Of a stretch of 30,495 bases of DNA, positions 9,101-15,189 are shown in pieces. The notes beneath the pieces were generated by a model. That model was given only the letters and a program-made list of their open reading frames with translations. It was not told where the DNA came from and searched no databases. The stretch lies in contig NZ_DASZGI010000174.1 of assembly GCF_035938995.1 (NCBI RefSeq), forward strand, positions 1 through 30,495, in the 5' to 3' direction. The position numbers and the translations under genes were made by a program. This stretch comes from DASZGI01 sp035938995. GTDB taxonomy: Bacteria > Actinomycetota > Actinomycetes > Streptomycetales > Catenulisporaceae. Every line of letters starts with the position of its first letter. Position 1 is the first letter of the stretch.

Positions 9101-9508
9101 GTGCCGGAGATCCTGGGCCTGCCCAACGGGCTCACGGCCAAGGCGGAACTGACCGCGCCGCGGATCACGCAAGGGCTGTTCGCGGCCGACCCGACGCCGC
9201 TCGGCCCGACCGACGGCCCGGTGAGCGGCAGCGCGACCCTGGCCGCGCAGGTCACCACGCAGACGTTCGACCCGAACGCCACGTCGAGCACCGGGGACTT
9301 CTGGCAGTTCGCGGTGAACCCGTCGGCTCCGAGCATCGCGCCGCTGGCTCTGAACCCGGGTCAGAGCGGAAGCATCACCGTGACGATCACCGCCGCCGGC
9401 TCGTCGGGCGCCACCGTCTCGGGCGTCGTCTACGTGGACGACCTGTCCGAGTTCCTGGCCAACGGCGACGACATCGCCGCGCTCCCGTACACCTACACCG
9501 TGAAGTAA
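6107..9508 (+). CDS. Large secreted subtilisin-fold serine protease (S8-like, atypical triad)
   Basis: 1133 residues; GGAGGGG at 6094-6100 fixes the ATG at 6107. Residues 1-34 are a signal peptide. Residues 39-122 resemble an I9-type prodomain (VIVVLRNQHPEL, INGFSASMTAAEADNL). The catalytic domain spans about 190-480. GVKVGWIADGID at 195-206 occupies the subtilisin Asp motif, but Ala202-Asp203 replaces Asp-Thr. GEAFGDASSIAAQG (239-252) occupies the HGTHVAG motif with no His. NESFGG (319-324) and APGA (280-283) match the fold. GDAG with Asp355 lies at the oxyanion Asn position. GTSESSP carries the nucleophile Ser458. The Glu240-x3-Asp244, Asp355, Ser458 set resembles S53 sedolisins. From about 520 on there are beta-rich domains, including a PPC-like region (about 620-720). 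It may be an acid-type endopeptidase or a pseudoprotease. Two hairpins follow the stop. Confidence 0.85.
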   Translation: MLRYRQRRHIYLAGALATVLAASGLTAAQANAAASGPKQAVIVVLRNQHPELPVKSAGTARRQTTARDQAPLVSNAKSAGATGVKTFSIINGFSASMTAAEADNLRADPSVAEVVPDRMVPISPLTPAQTAQIKAESTQAKTVATVTAPPDHLIPGTCPSDPGKPLLEPEALQTTDTAFSNPQLPQAQNLVDGTGVKVGWIADGIDVNNPDFIRADGSHVFVDYQDFSGTDPNLGGAGGEAFGDASSIAAQGRQVYDLSKFVDSAHPLPAGCNITVRGMAPGASMVGLNVFGSSNFAINSSIIQAIDYAVTVDNVDVLNESFGGNAYPTDGTDPTALADDAAVAAGVTVVSSTGDAGPTNTQGTPSVDPNVISAGATTTFRVMAQTGYAGTRNFATSWVSDNPSPISSDGVNDLGRVIDLVAPGQDGWALCTPDPVRFASCTNFNGQPSNIEDFGGTSESSPLIAGAAALVIEAYKNTHHGVKPSPALVKQILTSTATDLGLPASEQGAGEVNSLRAVRMAMSLQDANGSPTMQGDGLMVTGPGSDTQLTAVGGANRSVDIPVTVTNTSPDIQTVSAHGRILGQTLSDVKATIPLNIASASTPSFLDGIAGAGGVPVTRRYAMTTFTVPVGADHLEGQLTWPGGGSNGQSLVRLALIGPNGEYETHSLPQGAGNHGQVDVRFPAAGTWTAIFFASASPFGFDGTVNYEFTTTKYTTFGTVSPATAVIKPGQSATFQVHTRLPEDAGDLSAAVQFSTPLGTQTAIPLTLRTLLSTSTDGGAFTGTLTGGNGRGNPGAQTQAYFFDVPNGKKSLGIDLALAGDPNQNVFAALEGPDRQVLSLSTNQTVDASGNVVPIASLQGFVRAPAPGRWTLFIDIDNPVTGTALTEQFTGHLRYDLVQVHASGLPHGTIAAGSTKTATITVTNTGKAPELFFADPRLTTSTVYPLLVQAPSTATIPLPFPATATGTTWLVPTESTDLLVTQSSTIPADFDASYLDSGVPEILGLPNGLTAKAELTAPRITQGLFAADPTPLGPTDGPVSGSATLAAQVTTQTFDPNATSSTGDFWQFAVNPSAPSIAPLALNPGQSGSITVTITAAGSSGATVSGVVYVDDLSEFLANGDDIAALPYTYTVK

Positions 9509-9534
9509 TCGAACACAGTGAAGTGATCCGAGTG

Positions 9535-9554
9535 GCCGCCCGCTGACGGGCGGC
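9535..9554 (+). terminator. Hairpin after protease gene
   Basis: GCCGCCCG (9535-9542) pairs with CGGGCGGC (9547-9554) around a 4-base loop, 26 bases after the stop codon. There is no U-tract, as is common in high-GC actinobacteria. Confidence 0.6.
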
Positions 9555-9575
9555 GAGTAGACCCGAGGCACGACC

Positions 9576-9604
9576 GGTCCGGGACCCGCAGCGGGTCCCG
9601 GGCC
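9576..9604 (+). terminator. Second, stronger hairpin after protease gene
   Basis: The arms 9576-9589 and 9591-9604 pair almost fully (core CGGGACCCGC with GCGGGTCCCG; one T-G pair) around a single central A. It follows the first hairpin closely and probably completes termination. Confidence 0.6.
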
Positions 9605-9878
9605 TCCTCATTCCGGACATCCCGGCTTCGTCCTGCCCGGGTCAGTGGTTGAACGGAAAGGAGGCCCGGGCCTCCAGCGTACAACTCAGCCCTCTGGCCC
9701 CGATCATTTGCACGGGCGCACATCGAAGCACCTGTATAGGCGCGGCTGGGTACGAGGCTCGACGTCCGGTCGCACGCGAGCTGTCTGCCAGAACTCGCGC
9801 ATCGCCCACAACGCGGAGTCGAGTTACGCTCTGGCGCAGGAGCGCTGCGCGCCCGATGCGACAGGGGGAACCGCGGCG
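9605..9878. promoter_or_regulatory. Intergenic region with a 16-base perfect palindrome
   Basis: No gene was seen. Bases 9660-9675 form the self-complementary GGAGGCCCGGGCCTCC. TACGCT at 9825-9830 is a possible -10 for the next gene, but no good -35 was found. The first coding-looking sequence starts at the ATG at 9879. Confidence 0.35.
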
Positions 9879-10976
9879 ATGGCTGTGAGACGCCCGAAGC
9901 TGGCGCCCCTCTTGATGGGCGCGCTCGCGATCGGCCTGCTCGTCGTGCTCGGGGTGCAGCAGGCTCCGGAGGTCCGATCCAGCCTGCGGACGTTCGGCCA
10001 CCTGCACTGGGGGTGGCTCGCGTGGGCGCTGGGTGCCCAAGCCGGATCGATGGCCGCTCTGGCGCACAGTCAGCGCCAATTGCTCCAGGTCAACGGGACC
10101 AAGGTGTCGGCGCGCTCGACGATGGCGGTCGCCTACGCCAGCAACGCCCTATCGGTGAGCCTGCCGCTGGCCGGGGCCAGCGTGGGCACCGCCTTCTCGT
10201 TCCGCCAGTTCCGCCGCCGCGGCGTCGACACGGCGACGGCCAGCTGGGCGCTGACCGTCTCCGGGGTGATGTCGTCGATCGCGTTCGCGCTGCTGATGAC
10301 GGTGGGCGCGCTGCTCACGGACAGTCCGACCGGGGCGACCATCGGGCTGAGCGGAGCGGCGGCCACCGCGCTGCCGATGCTGGCGCTGCTTCTCTCGCTG
10401 CGCTTCGGCAACATCCGGCACTCCTTGAACGGGGCGGCGCGGTGGCTGGTCGGGCGGTCGCGGCGGTGGTTCGACCGTCCGGGCGAAGACGCCGCCGACG
10501 CCTTCGAGAAAATCCTCAACCAGGCCGCCGCGCTGCGCGCCACGCCCCGGCAGTACGGCATCGCCTTCTTCATGTCGCTGCGGAACTGGACCGCGGACTG
10601 CGTCTGCCTGGGCGCCTCGATCGCGGCGACCGGCGCCCACGTGCCGCTTCGCGGACTGCTGCTCGCCTACTGCCTCGCGATGGCGGCGGGCAGCTTCGGG
10701 ATCACCCCGGGCGGCGTGGGGGTGGTCGAACTCGCCCTCACCGCGTCGCTGGTCGCCGCCCACATGCCGGCGGACCAGGCTCTGGCGGCGGTGGTGATCT
10801 ACCGCCTCATCAGCTTCTGGCTGGTGATGGTGATCGGCTGGATCCTGGTCGCCAGGCTGTCGAGCCGTGGGCGCGCCACCGCGGACGAGGCCGCCGTCCC
10901 GCTGCGGGAGGCGGTCGGCGAGGCCCCGGCGTCCTCGCAGTCCTCCCCTCCCGAGACGTCGGTCCCGCTCGGCTGA
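9879..10976 (+). CDS. LPG-synthase-type (UPF0104/flippase-like) membrane protein
   Basis: 365 residues from the ATG at 9879, with AGGGGGAA at 9863-9870 as ribosome site. The frame is open upstream to 9645, but that part lacks a start signal and membrane character. About eight hydrophobic segments are visible. The hallmark of the PF03706 family, a small-residue-rich loop before a helix, is seen as SFGITPGGVGVVELAL. Another family feature is the N-terminal LPLAGASVGTAFSFRQFRRRGVD. The family includes the membrane part of MprF and stand-alone proteins thought to move or use lipids or isoprenoids. No aminoacyl-transferase domain is attached, so a lysyl-PG synthase call is not supported. The last 40 or so residues are hydrophilic. 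The gene converges on the aldolase gene with only 24 bases between them. Confidence 0.8.
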   Translation: MAVRRPKLAPLLMGALAIGLLVVLGVQQAPEVRSSLRTFGHLHWGWLAWALGAQAGSMAALAHSQRQLLQVNGTKVSARSTMAVAYASNALSVSLPLAGASVGTAFSFRQFRRRGVDTATASWALTVSGVMSSIAFALLMTVGALLTDSPTGATIGLSGAAATALPMLALLLSLRFGNIRHSLNGAARWLVGRSRRWFDRPGEDAADAFEKILNQAAALRATPRQYGIAFFMSLRNWTADCVCLGASIAATGAHVPLRGLLLAYCLAMAAGSFGITPGGVGVVELALTASLVAAHMPADQALAAVVIYRLISFWLVMVIGWILVARLSSRGRATADEAAVPLREAVGEAPASSQSSPPETSVPLG

Positions 10977-11000
10977 CCGGCTACTCCCCCGCTGAGCCCC

Positions 11001-11816
11001 TTAGACCCCTGCGCGCACCGTGCGCATGGCACTTCGCCCGGTCTCGACCAGCAGCATCGCGTCCGAGGCGATCCCGACGAAGCGGAACCCCTCGTCGGCG
11101 TAGCGGCGCGCGGCGTGCGCGTCGGGGGCCAGGATGCCGCAGGCGACGCCCGCGACGTCGGCCGCCGCGAGCACCCGCTTGACCGCCTCGACGAAGACCG
11201 GCGCGGAGGTGTCCCCGGGCACGCCGAGGTCGTGGGAGAGGTCGCGCGGTCCGATGAACACCACGTCGAGCCCGCGGAGGGTGGCGATCCGGTCGATCTG
11301 GTCGACCGCGCGCCGGTTCTCGATCTGCACGACACTGACCACACGGTCGTTGGCGGTGTCGAGGGCCTGCGGCCGGGTGCCGAAGCCGCCGGCCCGGTTG
11401 TAGGTCGCCACACCGCGGTCGCCCTCGGGTGGGTAGCGCAGGTGCCGCAGCGTCAGCGCGGCCTCCTCGGCCGATTCCAGACGCGGGAACATGACCCCGG
11501 TGGCGCCGAGGTCGAGCACCCGGCCGGCCCGGATGCGGTCCGACGACTCGACCCGCACCAGCATCGGGACGCCGTGCGCGTCGGCGGCGAGCAGTTGGCC
11601 GGTCAGCGCCTCCTCCCCGCCGCCGCCGTGCTCGAGGTCGGCGAGCAGCCAGTCGAAGCCGGCGAGCGCGCAAGCCTCGGCGGCCAGAGCGGATCCGAGC
11701 CCGAGGAAGGTGCCGAACAGCGTCTCGCCGTCCGCCAGCCGACGCCGAAGCCCCGGCTTCGCCGCGCGGTTCTCAGCGGTCGCAGTGTTTTCAGCAGTCG
11801 CAGCGTTCTCAGTCAC
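11001..11816 (-). CDS. HpcH/HpaI-family class II aldolase (2-keto-3-deoxyglucarate or HKHD aldolase type)
   Basis: 271 residues from a GTG at 11816 that overlaps the end of the upstream reductase gene by 8 bases, so translation is probably coupled. Family residues are present: Asp60-x-Glu-His63 (base), Arg88 (LVRVE), Glu166 (QIENRRAV) and Asp192 (IGPRDLSHDLG) as metal ligands. Enzymes of this family cleave 2-keto-3-deoxyglucarate, or 4-hydroxy-2-ketoheptanedioate, to pyruvate and an aldehyde. The neighbouring reductase favours the GarL-like reaction, which yields pyruvate plus tartronate semialdehyde. The first 20 residues (ENAATAENTATAENRAAK) are a low-complexity extension coded by three 18-base imperfect repeats and are not part of the fold. 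The exact substrate is inferred from context. Confidence 0.85.
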   Translation of the reverse strand: MTENAATAENTATAENRAAKPGLRRRLADGETLFGTFLGLGSALAAEACALAGFDWLLADLEHGGGGEEALTGQLLAADAHGVPMLVRVESSDRIRAGRVLDLGATGVMFPRLESAEEAALTLRHLRYPPEGDRGVATYNRAGGFGTRPQALDTANDRVVSVVQIENRRAVDQIDRIATLRGLDVVFIGPRDLSHDLGVPGDTSAPVFVEAVKRVLAAADVAGVACGILAPDAHAARRYADEGFRFVGIASDAMLLVETGRSAMRTVRAGV

Positions 11817-12702
11817 GGCGCCGCCCGGAGAGGCGTTCGACCACTTTGAGCAGCGCGCCGTGGTCGAGCGATCCGTCGCCCTCGGCGCGCAGGGCGGACA
11901 TCAGTTGGGCCACCGCCGCGCCGAGCGGGATCACCGCGCCCGCGTCTCTGGCCACGTCGAGGCAGATTCCCAGGTCCTTGTGATGCAGGTCCACCCGGAA
12001 GCCGGGGGCGAAGGACCGGGCGAGCATCGCAGCGCCCTTGCGGTCGATGACCCGGCTTCCGGCCAGGCCGCCGCCGAGCACGCGCAGCCCCGCGGCGGCG
12101 TCCACCCCGCTGGCCTCCATGAGCACGATGGCCTCGGCGACCAGCTCGATGGTCCCGGCGACGACGAGTTGGTTGGCGGCCTTGACGGTCTGTCCGGCTC
12201 CGGCCGGCCCGACGTGCACGAGGGTGCCGCCGACCGCGCGCAGTACCGGGAGCGCGGCTTCGAAGTCCGCCTCCTCGCCGCCGCACATGATCGAGAGCGT
12301 GCCTTCGACGGCGCCCTGTTCGCCGCCGGAGACGGGGGCGTCGAGCACGCGGATCCCCTTGTCGGCGGCGGCCCGCGCGACGGCGACCGAGGTCTGGGGG
12401 CGCACCGTGCTCATGTCGATGTAGAGCAGGTCGGGGGCGGCGGAGGCGAGGATGCCGTCCGGGCCGAGCGCGACCGCCTCGACGTCCGGGGAGTCGGGCA
12501 GCATGGTGACGACCACGTCGCTGCGGCGGGTGACGTCGGCGACGCTCTCACCCGCCTGTCCCCCGGCGGCGACCAGGCGGTCGACCGCGGACCTGCTCCG
12601 GTTGTGCCCGACGACCGGGAATCCCGCCTTGATCAGATTCACCGCCATCGGGGCGCCCATGATGCCCAACCCGATGAATCCGATCCTGGGTCTGTCTGCC
12701 AC
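11809..12702 (-). CDS. garR: 2-hydroxy-3-oxopropionate reductase / 3-hydroxyisobutyrate dehydrogenase family
   Basis: 297 residues from a GTG at 12702, with AGGAGG at 12707-12712 only 4 bases upstream. The N-terminal Rossmann motif is G11-L-G13-I-M-G16. The substrate motif is DAPVSGG (121-127), and the catalytic lysine is Lys174 in GQTVKAANQ. Length and motifs are those of beta-hydroxyacid dehydrogenases. With the overlapping aldolase downstream, the likely role is NAD(P)H-dependent reduction of tartronate semialdehyde to glycerate, as in glucarate/galactarate or glyoxylate-carboligase pathways. 3-Hydroxyisobutyrate dehydrogenase is the main alternative, but the valine-pathway genes that usually go with it are not seen. 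The gene symbol is a best match, not proven. Confidence 0.85.
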   Translation of the reverse strand: MADRPRIGFIGLGIMGAPMAVNLIKAGFPVVGHNRSRSAVDRLVAAGGQAGESVADVTRRSDVVVTMLPDSPDVEAVALGPDGILASAAPDLLYIDMSTVRPQTSVAVARAAADKGIRVLDAPVSGGEQGAVEGTLSIMCGGEEADFEAALPVLRAVGGTLVHVGPAGAGQTVKAANQLVVAGTIELVAEAIVLMEASGVDAAAGLRVLGGGLAGSRVIDRKGAAMLARSFAPGFRVDLHHKDLGICLDVARDAGAVIPLGAAVAQLMSALRAEGDGSLDHGALLKVVERLSGRRRD

Positions 12703-13075
12703 GAATCCTCCTACACGGCGGGTTGGCCGGGCGAGGTGCCGACGGCCTCACGGTCACACGGCTCGACGGCGAGGGCAAGACATCTCGCGAGAGTTTTTTC
12801 AGAACCGTGACTTTTGTTCCTATCCGTGAACAATCCTTTGGCTCTGGCGGGCCGCGCGCGTCGGCGGCTCGAGGACGCGGGACTCGCCCACACGCAGCTT
12901 GCGGCACGCACATCCGTTCGCCCACGACAGGATCCTGATAGTGCTGAACTCGCGAGCGTCACTCGGTTTTCACGGGGTACCAATCCGTCGCCGCGTGTTT
13001 ACGCGTTCGGGTGGCGCCCCGGAGTCACCGGGTGGAGAGTGGTCGCATCAAGGGTTCCGGTTCAGGAGGCGAATC
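12703..13075. promoter_or_regulatory. Divergent region between reductase-aldolase operon and VOC gene
   Basis: 373 bases without a credible gene. Short ORFs here have poor codon use. An AT-richer core (12793-12840, with a T6 run) contains a palindrome described separately. TCTCGCGAGA at 12783-12792 is a second perfect 10-base palindrome. The promoters of both flanking genes must lie here. Confidence 0.5.
12814..12833. promoter_or_regulatory. Operator-like palindrome TTGTTC-N8-GAACAA
   Basis: Six-base arms (12814-12819 and 12828-12833) with an 8-base spacer, about 112 bases upstream of the reductase start. GTTC-N8-GAAC symmetry is of the kind bound by IclR- or GntR-type repressors, which often control such sugar-acid genes. 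The arms are short, so chance is possible. Confidence 0.4.
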
Positions 13076-13873
13076 ATGCCCGAAGTGACCGCTCCATACG
13101 CCGAAGGCACCCCGTGTTGGGTCGACCTGATGGCGGAGGACCAGCGCGCCGCGCTGGACTTCTACAAAGACCTGTTCGGCTGGTCCGGCGAGCCCGGCCC
13201 GGCCGAGTTCGGCGGCTACGCCATGATGGAGATGGCCGGCCGCGCGGTGTGCGGCATCGGCCCGGCCATGCCCGCCGCCGAGGGAATGCCCGCGCCGCCA
13301 CACGTCTGGACGACATACCTCTCCAGTGACGACGCGGACGGCTCGGCCAAGCGCATCACCGACGCCGGCGGGACGATCATGGTGCCGCCCATGGACGTCG
13401 GCACCCAGGGCCGGATGATGATCGCCGTGGATCCGACCGGCGCCGTCTTCGGGGTCTGGGGGCACCGCGACTTCTACGGCGCCCAGCTCGTCAACGACCC
13501 CGGCACGCTGACGTGGAACGAGTGCAACACCCGCGACGTGCCCGCCGCCTCCGCCTTCTACGAGGCGGCGTTCGGCATCACCACCACGCCGATGGAGGGC
13601 ATGGAGGGCTACTACGCCATCAACGTCGGCGACAAGAACGTCGGCGGCATGCAGAACATCACCGGGCAGATGCCGGACGACGTGCCCGCGCACTGGATGA
13701 CCTGGTTCGCGGTCGACGACGTCGACTCCACCGCCGACGCGGCGGTCAAGGCGGGCGCCACCCTCGTCGTCCCGCCGACCGACATGGGCGGCATGCTCCG
13801 GATGGCCGGGATCCAGGACCCGTGGGGCGCAGTCTTCTGCGTCATGAAGATGATCGCCCCTCCGTCCGCCTGA
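13076..13873 (+). CDS. VOC (glyoxalase/bleomycin-resistance fold) protein, two tandem domains
   Basis: 265 residues from the ATG at 13076, with AGGAGG at 13064-13069. Two VOC modules are visible, about residues 8-125 and 135-260. Each has a DFYKDLFGW or AFYEAAFGI helix and ends in a strand of the form DPTGAVFGVWGH or DPWGAVFCVMK. Both carry the paired VPPMDVG / VPPTDMGG turn that marks the CFP-30B-like group common in actinobacteria. Metal-binding His/Glu positions are not clear, so enzyme activity (lyase, dioxygenase or resistance function) cannot be assigned. The upstream in-frame extension to 12899 has no ribosome site. A 13-bp hairpin terminates the gene. Confidence 0.85.
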   Translation: MPEVTAPYAEGTPCWVDLMAEDQRAALDFYKDLFGWSGEPGPAEFGGYAMMEMAGRAVCGIGPAMPAAEGMPAPPHVWTTYLSSDDADGSAKRITDAGGTIMVPPMDVGTQGRMMIAVDPTGAVFGVWGHRDFYGAQLVNDPGTLTWNECNTRDVPAASAFYEAAFGITTTPMEGMEGYYAINVGDKNVGGMQNITGQMPDDVPAHWMTWFAVDDVDSTADAAVKAGATLVVPPTDMGGMLRMAGIQDPWGAVFCVMKMIAPPSA

Positions 13874-13886
13874 TCGGACGGCTCAT

Positions 13887-13918
13887 GCGGACCCGGCGCC
13901 ACCGTGCGCCGGGTCCGC
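13887..13918 (+). terminator. Perfect 13-bp hairpin after VOC gene
   Basis: GCGGACCCGGCGC (13887-13899) pairs exactly with 13906-13918 around a 6-base loop (CACCGT), starting 13 bases after the stop codon. No U-tract. Confidence 0.75.
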
Positions 13919-13934
13919 GCGCGTGACGTCCGCG

Positions 13935-13940
13935 CTACGA
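13935..13940 (+). promoter_or_regulatory. -10-like TACGAT, leaderless arrangement
   Basis: TACGAT fits the actinobacterial TAnnnT -10 and ends 7 bases before the GTG start of the lipoprotein gene, which has no ribosome site. A leaderless mRNA is likely. Confidence 0.5.
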
Positions 13941-13947
13941 TGCGGCT

Positions 13948-14400
13948 GTGCGCATCCGGCGCCCGAGACTCAGACGGCTGACATTCCTGGTGTCGGCTCT
14001 GCTCGCCGTAGCCGCGCTCGTGGCGGCGGCGTCGTGCAGCGCCACCGCGCAGGACCAGAGCCCGGCGGCCGCGCAGCGGACCACGGACCCACCGACGGCG
14101 ATCTGCGGCGCGCCCCCCTGTGACAAGTACCTGACCCGCGGCGAGACCCGCACCGTCGACCACGCGATCAGCGGCCACCCGATCGCCACCGCCATCGCTC
14201 TGCATCTCGTCGTCAGCGCCTTCTGCGGCGGCGTCCTGTGCATCTGGGGCGAGGGCTTCAGCTTCGTCTACGTCCAGCACGAGGCGCACGTCGCCGCCCA
14301 GAACGACGAGTGCCTGCGGGTGCACGTCCTGCCGCAGGGCCACCAGTGGCAGTTGGTCAACCTGGACGCGTCGAATCAAAGTCCTTACTGCACAGGATGA
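13948..14400 (+). CDS. Small putative lipoprotein, unknown function
   Basis: 150 residues from a GTG at 13948 that is probably also the transcript start. The N-terminus is an arginine-rich stretch (MRIRRPRLRRL), a hydrophobic core, then a lipobox-like VAAASC with the cysteine near residue 30, so membrane anchoring on the outside is expected. The mature part has four more cysteines (ICGAPPC, FCGG, LCIWG) and a further two near the end (ECLR, YCTG), so disulfides are likely. I do not recognise the family. It converges on the next gene with 9 bases between the stops. Confidence 0.7.
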   Translation: MRIRRPRLRRLTFLVSALLAVAALVAAASCSATAQDQSPAAAQRTTDPPTAICGAPPCDKYLTRGETRTVDHAISGHPIATAIALHLVVSAFCGGVLCIWGEGFSFVYVQHEAHVAAQNDECLRVHVLPQGHQWQLVNLDASNQSPYCTG

Positions 14401-14409
14401 TGTCCCTGC

Positions 14410-14844
14410 TCAACCGCCGTTGGACGTCACATAGGTCGACACCAGCGGCGCGCAGTCCGCTTTCGCCTGCCCGGCCGTCATCTCCCCGTTCAGATACTCG
14501 AGCATGATCAGCCGCGTCAGAGTCATGATCCCGTGGGCGACCAGGTCGTCGTGCCCCTTGTTCACGAGTGTGGCCATCCCCGCCTGGTCTTGGGTGCACT
14601 TGGTCGCCAGGGAGTCCAGCGCCGTCTGGTAATCGACCGGAAGCGCCACGCCGCCGTCCGCGTTCGCCAGCTGAATGGCCAGCGCCGACGGCACGGGTGC
14701 CCGCGGGGTGGTCTCCGGGCTGGGCGTGATCAGCACCTTCCCGACCCCCCACCCCACCAGGCAGGCGATGGCGAGCACCGCGAGAATCAGCAGGCCGTAC
14801 GCGCGCAGCCTGCTCCCGCCGCCCTGCTTTCGGCGTGTGGCCAT
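14410..14844 (-). CDS. Small membrane-anchored protein, unknown function
   Basis: 144 residues from the ATG at 14844; AGGGG lies about 11 bases upstream. A basic N-terminus (MATRRKQGGGSRLR) precedes one membrane helix (AYGLLILAVLAIACLVGWGVG, about residues 15-35). The remaining 100 residues are mostly helical with two cysteines (TKCTQDQ, KADCAPL) and would lie outside the cell. No known domain was recognised. Codon use is that of a normal gene in this genome. Confidence 0.7.
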   Translation of the reverse strand: MATRRKQGGGSRLRAYGLLILAVLAIACLVGWGVGKVLITPSPETTPRAPVPSALAIQLANADGGVALPVDYQTALDSLATKCTQDQAGMATLVNKGHDDLVAHGIMTLTRLIMLEYLNGEMTAGQAKADCAPLVSTYVTSNGG

Positions 14845-15189
14845 CGTCGCCTGACCCCTTTTTTCTCAAAGGCACGATCACCGGAATCCGGAGCGCGCCC
14901 CCCAGAAAAGCGCACCGGCCGCTCGCTGTCCATATCCCGCGGCCAACTTCTTCGGTAACGAACCATACTCCCGCAGATGGTTCCCTGTCCGCGTTCCGCC
15001 CATCATGCCGATTTAACATTCACTTGAGTCCGAATCCCTTTGGCCGCTACCGGAATAACGTTCTCCGCGTCAACCGCCAGATGCACATTCTTCACAGCCG
15101 TCCCGCGCCGAAACCGAGGGACCGCGGGCCGCACCGTCTGGCATCCTTGGTCGCGGTCCGCCCGTACGTCCGCCGGAATCGAGGCCCGC
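14845..15189. promoter_or_regulatory. Intergenic leader upstream of ABC-F gene
   Basis: 345 bases with no gene. Possible structures are GAACCAT (14960-14966) pairing with ATGGTTC (14977-14983), and GGACCGCG (15119-15126) pairing with CGCGGTCC (15152-15159) just before the ABC-F start. Antibiotic-resistance ABC-F genes are often controlled by structured leaders. No leader peptide with its own stop codon was identified. Confidence 0.35.

Noticed and set aside
9507..9522. AATCGAACACAGTGAA resembles AATCAAACACAGTGAA at 16979-16994
   Set aside because: A 16-base match with one mismatch is expected several times by chance in 30 kb on both strands, so a dispersed repeat is not supported.
6209..9571. 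Antisense ORF of 1120 codons over the protease gene
   Set aside because: It mirrors the real gene: arginine/glycine-rich translation without domains, a known effect of high third-position GC on the opposite strand.
12711..12983. Minus-strand 90-codon ORF upstream of the reductase gene
   Set aside because: Poor codon bias, no ribosome site, and it covers the AT-rich promoter-like region.
14951..14961. TTCGGTAACGA shared with the region upstream of the kinase (minus strand, 19081-19091)
   Set aside because: An 11-base match is common by chance at this scale.
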